Positions 18,655-25,426 of a stretch of 64,000 bases of DNA are shown here, in pieces. Positions within the stretch are counted from its first letter, which is position 1, and each line of letters opens with the position of its first letter. The position numbers and the translations under genes were made by a program. The notes under the pieces were generated by a model, which made no database searches, had not been told where the DNA came from, and was given only the letters and a program-made list of their open reading frames with translations. The DNA is from SZAS-103 sp038323475. GTDB lineage: Bacteria; Pseudomonadota; Gammaproteobacteria; Xanthomonadales; Xanthomonadaceae. The stretch spans positions 1 through 64,000 of the forward strand of contig JBBQHA010000001.1 in assembly GCA_038323475.1 (NCBI GenBank). Reading direction: 5' to 3'.

Positions 18655-18770
18655 GTGGCGCCCTTCCTGCGCCCCGAAAATGGCCGACCGCGACAAGGCC
18701 GCGATACGTCGACTGCGCATGCGTGCAGTTGATTCGATGGCTTCGGTCCATTCCAGAGCGATCCCTGCAG

Positions 18771-20198
18771 ATGACGACGGTCCCCCCCACCGTGGGTACT
18801 GGTGCGCACGACGAAATCATGTCGGGCGAACCGCTACGATCCGGCCCGATGCGTCCGGGCCGGAGAAGTGACGGCCGCGGCATCTACCTTCCGGTGACGC
18901 TGAAGTTCGCAATCGCCTTGTCCGTCGCAATCGCTTGGTGCGTGCTGAGTATGTGGCTGTCGGAACCGTGGGTACGCGACCTGGCGAGGGTGACAGGGTG
19001 GCCGCTGGCGATCTTCGTGATCACTTTCATCGCCTATGTGCCCGGTTTCATGAATGCGTTCCTGATCACGACGATTGCGCTGGATCGGCGCCCCAGGCGA
19101 GACCCGGTGGATCGCTATCCGGACATCAGCATTCTTGTCGCCTGCTTCAATGAGGCCGGCAAGATTGCCGACACCATCGGCAGCCTCGCATTGCAGCAGT
19201 ATCCAGGACGCATGGAAGTCTTGCTTCTCGACGATGGATCGACGGACGCCACGATCGCGGTGGCGCATGCGGCGATTGCGGCCGCCACGGCGCAACCGGG
19301 ACACACATTCCGGGTTGTCGTTGGCGGCAGCAATGTCGGCAAGGCGGGCGTGCTCAATCGCGGCCTGGCGATGGCTACCACCGACATCATCCTGACCATC
19401 GACGGCGATTGCTGGGTGTACCAAGACGCGGTTCAACGACTGGTCGGGCGATATCTCAGCGACCCGCCCGGCACGCGGGCAGTTGCGGGCGCCGTGCTGG
19501 TGAGCAATTCACGCCAAAACTGGCTGACCAAAGCGCAGGAGTGGGACTATTTCCATGGCATAGCCGCGGTAAAGCGCATGCAGAGCATGTACCACGGCAC
19601 GCTCGTCGCGCAGGGCGCCTTTTCGCTGTACGACCGCGACGCGCTGAACGAGGTCGGCGGTTGGCCCGCCTGCGTCGGGGAGGACATCGTGGTGACATGG
19701 GCGTTGCTGGAACAGGGCTATCGGGTCGGGTATTGCGAGGATGCGATCGCGTTCACCAATGTCCCCGAAAAACTCAAGATCTTCGCATTGCAGCGCAAAC
19801 GCTGGTCGCGCGGCCTGATGGAGGCATTCAAGCTGCATGGCGGCCTGCTGTTCAAGCCGCGACTGACCACGTTGTTCATCTGGTGGAACCTGCTGTTCCT
19901 GCCGCTCGACCTGGTCTACACGTTCGCGTTCATTCCCGGCCTGGTGCTGGCGCTGTTCGGCTACTTCTACCTTGCCGGCATCCTCACCTTGCTGGTGTTG
20001 CCGCTGGCAGCGCTGTGGAACTACTGCATCTTCGTGGTGCAAAACCGGATGTTCAAGCGACAGGACCTGAAGGTACGCCGCAACGCTGGTGGCTTCCTGT
20101 TTTATGCGCTCGGCTATTCGCTGCTGATGCAGCCGGTGTGCGTGTGGGGCTACGTTGCCGAATTGCTTGGCATGAGCAAACGCTGGGGTACCAAATGA
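18771..20198 (+). CDS. Membrane glycosyltransferase family 2 (PgaC/HasA-like)
   Basis: A processive beta-glycosyltransferase of the cellulose/hyaluronan/poly-GlcNAc synthase type, 475 residues from this start. Membrane helices lie near residues 45-65 and 75-100 and again at about 360-460. The cytoplasmic catalytic domain has the expected D, D-x-D, E-D and Q-x-x-R-W motifs: LLLDDGSTDA (D154, D155), TIDGDCW (D211-D213), CVGEDIVVTW (E304, D305) and QRKRWSRG (Q341-W345). Closest in pattern to PgaC, poly-beta-1,6-GlcNAc synthase, but substrate cannot be fixed. Start uncertain: in-frame starts exist at 18723, 18819 and 18849, none with a clear Shine-Dalgarno. Its stop overlaps the start of the barrel gene (ATGA). 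Lacks an adjacent PgaB deacetylase or PgaD. Confidence 0.85.
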   Translation: MTTVPPTVGTGAHDEIMSGEPLRSGPMRPGRRSDGRGIYLPVTLKFAIALSVAIAWCVLSMWLSEPWVRDLARVTGWPLAIFVITFIAYVPGFMNAFLITTIALDRRPRRDPVDRYPDISILVACFNEAGKIADTIGSLALQQYPGRMEVLLLDDGSTDATIAVAHAAIAAATAQPGHTFRVVVGGSNVGKAGVLNRGLAMATTDIILTIDGDCWVYQDAVQRLVGRYLSDPPGTRAVAGAVLVSNSRQNWLTKAQEWDYFHGIAAVKRMQSMYHGTLVAQGAFSLYDRDALNEVGGWPACVGEDIVVTWALLEQGYRVGYCEDAIAFTNVPEKLKIFALQRKRWSRGLMEAFKLHGGLLFKPRLTTLFIWWNLLFLPLDLVYTFAFIPGLVLALFGYFYLAGILTLLVLPLAALWNYCIFVVQNRMFKRQDLKVRRNAGGFLFYALGYSLLMQPVCVWGYVAELLGMSKRWGTK

Positions 20199-21097
20199 TA
20201 TTTCGAACCGTGCGAGGCCTGATCGCAGCGATCGCAGTGGTGGTGTCGGTGTCGGCGCATGCAGGTGGATACGGCGGCGTCGAGGGCTTCCTCTCCAGCG
20301 ACGCCGATGGCACCGAGATCGCGAAAACCGCACTGGATCTGGATTTCCGGCATGCGGACGGCGAACATTACCAGGGCATGTCGCTGGAACAGGCTCGATT
20401 CCGGCCGTTCGGACAGGGTTGGATCGGGGATCGCCGCGCCTACTGGCGCTTCGCAGATGGCGGCGGGCAATGGAAGTGGAACGGCCGGATCGGCACCGAT
20501 GGGCGCACGCTGCTCGGCAACGCGTCCATCCACAATGAAGTCCCGCGCCGGCAGGAATACTTCCTCGAACGCGAGATCGTCGAAACGCCGCTTGGCTTGC
20601 AGCGCGACATCTACTCCACCTACACAGGCGCGGCATACGACCTGCCCTTCGACGACCGCAACATCCTCACCACCGTGCTGGGCGTCCAGGATTTCAGCGG
20701 GCGCAATGTGCGCCTGCAATATCGCGGCAATTTCGTGCATGTCATCGCGCCCGCCTGGGGATTCAGCGCCCAGTTGCGGCTGCGCTACTTCCATGACAGC
20801 AATCCGCACGAGTTCGACTATTTCTCGCCGCGCTGGTACGCGGAGGCGATACCCACGCTGCAGCTGCGGCGATTTCGTGCCGGCTGGCGCTATGCCATCG
20901 CGGCCGGATACGGTCGGCAGCGCGCCGCCGATTCAGGCTGGCACGATGCGCGGATATTCGTGGCTGCGGTGACCAGTCCGAAGGAAGGGCATGACTGGTT
21001 CTTCCAGGCGGGGTTCACCTACGCCAATACCCCCGTCAATAGCGGATTCACCTACGACTACAAGCAGCTGACGTTTTCGATCGGGCGTTCCTTCTAG
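20195..21097 (+). CDS. Outer-membrane beta-barrel protein paired with the glycosyltransferase
   Basis: A 300-residue exported protein: signal peptide to about residue 25 (VVVSVSAHAGG), then a series of amphipathic strands rich in aromatic residues (WRFADGGGQWKWNGRIG, LQLRRFRAGWRYAIAAGYGR), ending in ...SIGRSF with the terminal Phe used by the BAM machinery. I read it as a small outer-membrane barrel of about 12-14 strands, resembling YaiO-like proteins in general style. Overlaps the glycosyltransferase stop codon by ATGA, so the two are translationally coupled. The natural inference is that it exports or anchors the polysaccharide, taking the place of PgaA, though it lacks PgaA's TPR domain. 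Family assignment is tentative. Confidence 0.75.
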   Translation: MIFRTVRGLIAAIAVVVSVSAHAGGYGGVEGFLSSDADGTEIAKTALDLDFRHADGEHYQGMSLEQARFRPFGQGWIGDRRAYWRFADGGGQWKWNGRIGTDGRTLLGNASIHNEVPRRQEYFLEREIVETPLGLQRDIYSTYTGAAYDLPFDDRNILTTVLGVQDFSGRNVRLQYRGNFVHVIAPAWGFSAQLRLRYFHDSNPHEFDYFSPRWYAEAIPTLQLRRFRAGWRYAIAAGYGRQRAADSGWHDARIFVAAVTSPKEGHDWFFQAGFTYANTPVNSGFTYDYKQLTFSIGRSF

Positions 21098-21278
21098 ACA
21101 AGCGCCTGCCTGTGTACGCTCGCGAACCGCGCGCCGGTGGCAGCAGCCGCAGGCTTCATCGCCGCAGAGACAGCTCATTCGATGAGGGATGGGATGCATG
21201 GCGCGATCGGCAACGGAGACGTTGCCTGATGCAATGCACTCCTGGTTCGGAGAACAGGCGGAGTTCCGGCGTCTGCGC

Positions 21279-21998
21279 TCACGGCGTCATCGTTGCCGGC
21301 AGCAGGCGGTCGTATTCGTCCTTGACCACGGCATAGCACTCGCACGTGCGTCGTTCGAGCCCAGGTCGGTCGAGCACGGTGATTCGGCCACGCCGGTAGT
21401 TGATGAGCCCGGCCTGATGCAGGTTGCCGGCTGCCTCGGTGACGCCTTCGCGGCGCACGCCGAGCATGTTGGCGATGAGTTCCTGCGTCATCACCAGTTC
21501 GTTCGATTGCAGGCGGTCGAGGCTCAACAGCAGCCAGCGGCACAACTGCTGGTCGAGCGAGTGGTGGCGGTTGCAGACTGCCGTCTGCGACATCTGGGTG
21601 ATCAATGCCTGGGTGTAGCGCAGCAGCAGGTGCAATGCGGGGCCTGCCCGGTCGAACTCCTCCATCAGCATGTTCGCCTTCAGCCGATAGCCGTGCCCGG
21701 CGCTCTGCACGACCGCACGGCTCGGCGTCGAATTGCCGCCCATGAACAGCGAAATGCCGACGACCCCTTCATACCCGACGATCGCGATCTCGGCCGAGGA
21801 GCCGTTTTCCATCACGTACAACAGCGAGACGATCGAGGTCGTCGGGAAATAGACATGGGCCAACTTGTCGCCCGACTCGTAGAGCACCTTCCCCAGCGGC
21901 ATGTCCACGCTCTCGAGGTACGGCAGCAAGCGCTGCCATTCGGCATCGGGAAGCGCCGCAAGCAGTCCGTTATGGCGCGGGTCGGCAGTGACGCTCAT
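21279..21998 (-). CDS. Crp/Fnr-family transcriptional regulator
   Basis: A 239-residue paralogue of the regulator at 17378-18118: VYFPTTSIVSLLYVMENGS in the beta-roll, QTAVCNRHHSLDQQLCRWL in the dimer helix region and MTQELIANMLGVRREGVTEA in the HTH. The recognition helix is the same in both, so they likely read the same DNA site. Start at MSVTADPRHN is supported by GAGG 9 nt upstream; the long in-frame extension upstream is spurious. A perfect palindrome TGTGCGCCAGCGTACA lies 140 bp upstream. Lies convergent with the glycosyltransferase/barrel operon, so that operon is bracketed by regulators. Ligand unknown. Confidence 0.88.
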   Translation of the reverse strand: MSVTADPRHNGLLAALPDAEWQRLLPYLESVDMPLGKVLYESGDKLAHVYFPTTSIVSLLYVMENGSSAEIAIVGYEGVVGISLFMGGNSTPSRAVVQSAGHGYRLKANMLMEEFDRAGPALHLLLRYTQALITQMSQTAVCNRHHSLDQQLCRWLLLSLDRLQSNELVMTQELIANMLGVRREGVTEAAGNLHQAGLINYRRGRITVLDRPGLERRTCECYAVVKDEYDRLLPATMTP

Positions 21999-22137
21999 CC
22001 GCACCTCATGCGCCGCAAGGTCGTCGAATCCGGCATTGCGGAGGGGTTCGCGCAGTGCCGATCGGAAAGAACGATTTTGGACCTGCCCAGCAGCCACCGC
22101 AACACGGCAGCGCACGGATATCCGACAAGCCGGGGCG

Positions 22138-22153
22138 TGTGCGCCAGCGTACA
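22138..22153. promoter_or_regulatory. Palindromic operator-like site
   Basis: TGTGCGCCAGCGTACA, arms TGTGCG and CGTACA around CCAG. It lies between the Crp-like gene (minus) and the small genes at 22227 and 22531 (plus), so it could serve both directions. Confidence 0.6.
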
Positions 22154-22226
22154 GATGCCCCGCGAAATCGCGACTAGCTTGGTACCGTTGCCGCTTCCAG
22201 CAACCTTGCAACCCTGGGCTCCCGGC

Positions 22227-22490
22227 ATGACCGTGCAATTCCGTGACAAAGCGGACACCAGTCGCTATGCAGCCGCGGAGGATGCCTTTACCTCGGAAGG
22301 CGGCCATGTGGCGCTCGAAGACGAGGCGCCGGGGAAGGACGCCGCCACGGACCGTGGAAGCCTGCAGCCCGCCAGCGATTTCAGGACGACGATCCGTCGT
22401 TATTCTGCGCAGATGCATGCCGTTCTGGCGGGTTTCCGTCGCGGCGGGTCGCGGCGTGCACAGCGATCCGCGAACAATTCCACTCGGTAG
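22227..22490 (+). CDS. Possible small hypothetical protein
   Basis: An 87-residue open frame starting MTVQFRDKADTSRYA. The composition is protein-like (acidic first half, basic second half ending GGSRRAQRSANNSTR), unlike the Arg/Ala/Pro-rich shadow frames around it. No good Shine-Dalgarno is visible, and I recognise no family. It lies downstream of a palindromic operator and 40 nt upstream of another small gene in the same direction. May be real or a chance frame in a regulatory region. Confidence 0.35.
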   Translation: MTVQFRDKADTSRYAAAEDAFTSEGGHVALEDEAPGKDAATDRGSLQPASDFRTTIRRYSAQMHAVLAGFRRGGSRRAQRSANNSTR

Positions 22491-22530
22491 CGCGCGAACG
22501 CGCGGCCGCCAACTCACTCGGGAGCAGCAC

Positions 22531-22962
22531 ATGGACAGGCAATTCCCAGTCTTCGCACCGCTCGGACGTCTTTACGATCCGCTGCCGCAATTGGCCGAGC
22601 GCGTCCATCGCGCCTTGCTGATCAAGGAGAAGATCGTCTGGACCGACAACAATGGCTACGTTTTCGCGACTCCGACGGATGGCCTGCGGACGATCGCGCC
22701 GCACGCGACCATCGGTGTCTTTGCGAAGTGGACGCCATTGCCGATGATCGAAACGGGCTTGCGGGTCGCGTTGCGCGAACGCGCGAGTGCGTGGATCGTG
22801 GACTGGAAGGCGCAATCGCCGGGCAAGCGGGGTGATGGCATCCAGATCATCCGGTTCGCGCCAGCGCGCAAGCGCCGGCGCAAGGCGACCGACGGGGCGA
22901 CCCGGGCGACACTGCCGAATGTCCATGTCCCGCAACCCGACCCATTGCAATCGCGGCTGTAG
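22531..22962 (+). CDS. Hypothetical cytosolic protein
   Basis: A 143-residue protein I do not recognise. ATG preceded by GGGAG at 9 nt, a good ribosome-binding site. The sequence has a mixed alpha/beta character (ERVHRALLIKEKIVWTDNNG, PTDGLRTIAPHATIGVF) with a basic linker APARKRRRK near residue 113 and a Pro-rich end; no signal peptide or membrane segment. The basic cluster might indicate nucleic-acid contact, but this is speculative. It is convergent with the M4 protease gene, whose terminator lies just beyond. Confidence 0.6.
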   Translation: MDRQFPVFAPLGRLYDPLPQLAERVHRALLIKEKIVWTDNNGYVFATPTDGLRTIAPHATIGVFAKWTPLPMIETGLRVALRERASAWIVDWKAQSPGKRGDGIQIIRFAPARKRRRKATDGATRATLPNVHVPQPDPLQSRL

Positions 22963-22977
22963 GCGCACCGACCTCGC

Positions 22978-23007
22978 GACAAAAAAAACGCCCCGGAACC
23001 GGGGCGT
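22978..23007 (-). terminator. Rho-independent terminator after the M4 protease
   Basis: On the minus strand ACGCCCCGG-TT-CCGGGGCGT forms a perfect 9-bp stem followed by eight T residues. About 70 nt downstream of the protease stop codon. In the plus direction no T-tract follows, so it serves mainly the minus strand. Confidence 0.9.
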
Positions 23008-23075
23008 CGTGTTGCGAAAGACGGAGCACACCACGCACTCCGGCTTCCGGAACCCTCTGAAAGAACCGCAACCGA

Positions 23076-24668
23076 TCAATGCACGTTGAGCGCGCTCCAG
23101 GCTGCATTGACGGCCTTGTATTGCGTCGACGTCCCGCCGTACAGGTCCTTCGCCGCATACAGGGTCGCGGTGCGCGCGGCGTGGTAATCGGTGGCTGAGG
23201 TCATGTACACGGTCAGCGCGCGATACCAGATCTTCGCGGCCGCGGTACGGCCGATGCCCTTGAGCGTGCTCGGACCATGGCACACCAGGTCGGCCGGGGT
23301 GAGGCCGAACCCGTTGACGACCGGGACGACGCTGCCTTCGGCGAGCAGGTAGTAGAAGTGATTCGCCACGCCGGACGAATAGTGCACGTCCAGGTAGTGC
23401 TGGAAGAAGTCGAGGTAGTCCGGATCGGTCGGATAGCAATCCGGCGAGATGCCGTCCAGGCTGGGCTTGAACATCGAGCGCAACGCGGAGTTCCCGGTGT
23501 TGCCGATGAACAGCTTCTCGCCGATCAGGTAGTTCGGCGGGTTGGCCGGATTGTTCGCGTAGAACTCGACCATCGTGCCCATCATGTCGGAATTGGCTTC
23601 GTTGAGCCCGCCCGACTCGCCTTCGTAGGCGAGATTCGCGGTGCGCGCGGTGACGCCGTGGCTCATCTCATGACCGGTAATGTCGATCGCGGTGAACGGG
23701 TTCGTGTTGACGCCGTCGCCGTCGCCGAAGGTCATGCAGAAGCAGTCGTCGTTCCAGAACGCGTTCGAGAAGTTCTTCTGGAAATGCACGCGGGCAAGCG
23801 CGCCGACACCGTCGTTGGCGACACCCGCACGGCCATGGACATTGAGGTAGTAGTCCCAGGTCTGGCCGATGCCGTAATGCGCGTCGACTGCGACGGTTGC
23901 GCGATCGGACAGCGCGAAGTTGCCCCAGACATTGTCGGCATCGACGACGAGCACGCCGTTGCCGCGGAATGAGTTGCCCATGTCGGTGGTGTAGCCACCG
24001 CCGCGGGTCGGATCCTTCATCTCGTAGTAACCGCGGCTGTTGCGTTGTGTATTCAGCGCGACCGTGCCCGCCTGCAGCGAATGGCCGCTGCCGACGACCG
24101 GCGTTCCGGAGCCGACGGTTTCGACCGTGTCCCAGTTGGCGATGATCGTCCCGCTGTCCGCATCGACGTAGTAATGCATGCGGGTCGGCGTGCGGTCCGC
24201 GCGGGTGCCGACGAACAGCACCTCGTACGCGAGCCTCGGTACGCCGCCGCGCGCATAGACCACGAGGCTCGCGGTCGGCAGCCCTTCGAAGCCGGTGCCG
24301 AACACGACCCCGGCGCGGACGATCGCCTCGTCGGCTGTCAGGCGCGGATGCGTCGCCACGTCGATCGGCTTGGCGAGCGTCATGCTCACGCCGCCGAATC
24401 CACCGGCGGTCGTGTGGACCACCATGTCGCCGCCGATCACGCGCAGGCCGCGGAACGTGCGGTCGAAGCGCACGTGCTGGTCGCCGTTGGGATCGACGAT
24501 CACGTCGCGCGTCACGAATGCGTCGCTGCCGGAGGCATGCGCGAGGACCGGGTTCGCACGGATCAGCGCGAGCGCACGACCAACCATCTGGCCGTTGTTC
24601 GCGGCGTGTGCCTGCGCACCGAGCGCGGCGGTCAATGCAAGCAGCAGGACTTGTTTGCGGAACGCCAT
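23076..24668 (-). CDS. Secreted M4-family metalloprotease (thermolysin/elastase type)
   Basis: A zinc endopeptidase precursor of 530 residues: signal peptide 1-22 (LTAALGAQAHA), an FTP/PepSY inhibitory propeptide to about residue 200, then the mature M4 domain. Zinc ligands are H333 and H337 in GHEMSHG and E357 in GGLNEANSD; E334 is the catalytic base and His in SGVANHFYYLL is the transition-state residue. Two Cys in NDDCFCMTF precede the active site. Members such as pseudolysin degrade elastin and other extracellular proteins after type II secretion. Start fixed by AGAGGAAAA upstream and the signal peptide. A strong terminator follows. The upstream region has two palindromes that resemble those upstream of the adhesin. 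Confidence 0.95.
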   Translation of the reverse strand: MAFRKQVLLLALTAALGAQAHAANNGQMVGRALALIRANPVLAHASGSDAFVTRDVIVDPNGDQHVRFDRTFRGLRVIGGDMVVHTTAGGFGGVSMTLAKPIDVATHPRLTADEAIVRAGVVFGTGFEGLPTASLVVYARGGVPRLAYEVLFVGTRADRTPTRMHYYVDADSGTIIANWDTVETVGSGTPVVGSGHSLQAGTVALNTQRNSRGYYEMKDPTRGGGYTTDMGNSFRGNGVLVVDADNVWGNFALSDRATVAVDAHYGIGQTWDYYLNVHGRAGVANDGVGALARVHFQKNFSNAFWNDDCFCMTFGDGDGVNTNPFTAIDITGHEMSHGVTARTANLAYEGESGGLNEANSDMMGTMVEFYANNPANPPNYLIGEKLFIGNTGNSALRSMFKPSLDGISPDCYPTDPDYLDFFQHYLDVHYSSGVANHFYYLLAEGSVVPVVNGFGLTPADLVCHGPSTLKGIGRTAAAKIWYRALTVYMTSATDYHAARTATLYAAKDLYGGTSTQYKAVNAAWSALNVH

Positions 24669-24736
24669 CGTCTTTTCCTCTCCGGGTTGTCGGGGCGATT
24701 GCTGCGGACGCAACAATCCATCATTCGAACGATCAG

Positions 24737-24780
24737 TGTGCGGGACGCCGCACGCGGAACAGCCCCCCATTTCAGGGGGG
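24737..24780. promoter_or_regulatory. Two palindromes upstream of the M4 protease
   Basis: GTGCG-N6-CGCAC (24738-24753) and CCCCCC-ATTTCA-GGGGGG (24763-24780), about 70 and 95 bp upstream of the protease start. Similar elements occur upstream of the adhesin gene, suggesting shared control. They lie between the divergent protease and TPR genes. Confidence 0.45.
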
Positions 24781-24849
24781 ACGCGATCGGCGGCAGGCTG
24801 TTCCACTGGTCATGCCTGCACCCAGCGGGCGCCGCACACAGAGGCCCGC

Positions 24850-25308
24850 ATGACCGTACGACCCGATTGCGCACTGCTCTGGCAGGAAGCCATGGACCAT
24901 CTCGAAGCGCAGCGCTTTCCCGAGGCTGAAGGATGTTGCCGACGCCTCATCGCCTGTGCCCCGGAACAACCCTTGAGCTACGCGATGCTGTCGCGATTGA
25001 GCCGACTGCGCGGACTTGCGCGCGCGACATCCCTGTTCGCATTCGAGGCCTGCAAGCGCATGCGCGGTTCGCCCTGGCACGACCATCTGCTGGTCGGCGA
25101 GTTCCTGCGGAAAGCCGGCGAAACCCAGCTCGCCCGCGAAGTGCTGTCGCTGATCGACCCGCACGATGGGGTCGACCGGGACGGCCTCGCGAAGCTCGCA
25201 CGGCACTTCGAAGCGCTTGGAGACCAGCCGCGCGCGCGCTATTGCAACGACCTCGCGGGATCGCTCCCCCGGCGATCGCGCATCGTGAAGGTTCCCGCGC
25301 ATACCTGA
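24850..25308 (+). CDS. Small TPR-like protein
   Basis: A 152-residue helical protein with TPR-like pairs: ALLWQEAMDHLEAQRFPEAE, GCCRRLIACAPEQPLSYAML and LVGEFLRKAGETQLAREVL. AGAGG 8 nt upstream supports the ATG. No signal peptide. Function unknown; TPR proteins usually mediate protein contacts. It is divergent from the M4 protease and convergent with the adhesin gene, so it stands alone. Upstream in-frame sequence is out-of-frame protease shadow and was excluded. Confidence 0.65.
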   Translation: MTVRPDCALLWQEAMDHLEAQRFPEAEGCCRRLIACAPEQPLSYAMLSRLSRLRGLARATSLFAFEACKRMRGSPWHDHLLVGEFLRKAGETQLAREVLSLIDPHDGVDRDGLAKLARHFEALGDQPRARYCNDLAGSLPRRSRIVKVPAHT

Positions 25309-25426
25309 TCGGAAACAGGCCGGATCGAACGCGATCGCCCACCTCACCAGCCGAAGCCGTAACCGACAGCGGCTGGATCGCCACTGCCGTTGAAAGTGCG
25401 ACCGAAGCAGCAGTTGCATACCGTCC

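Larger units (their letters stand above)
18119..18770. other. Intergenic region between Crp-like gene and glycosyltransferase
   Basis: About 650 bp between divergent genes. I see no convincing gene: the open frames lack Shine-Dalgarno sequences and protein-like composition. It contains two copies of the 16-bp palindrome, one near each flanking gene, and is presumably a long regulatory region. The exact glycosyltransferase start could shift its right edge. Confidence 0.6.

Noticed and set aside
19409..20194. Long open frame continuous with the barrel gene, suggesting a 562-residue protein
   Set aside because: It is the glycosyltransferase read in another frame; the real barrel gene starts at the ATGA overlap at 20195 with a signal peptide.
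21999..22532. 178-residue N-terminal extension of the third Crp-like regulator
   Set aside because: Composition is shadow-like, and it crosses a palindromic operator and the frame of other genes; GAGG precedes the ATG at 21998.
22988..23007. Terminator as bidirectional, ending also the plus-strand hypothetical gene
   Set aside because: No T-tract follows in the plus direction, so only minus-strand termination is supported.
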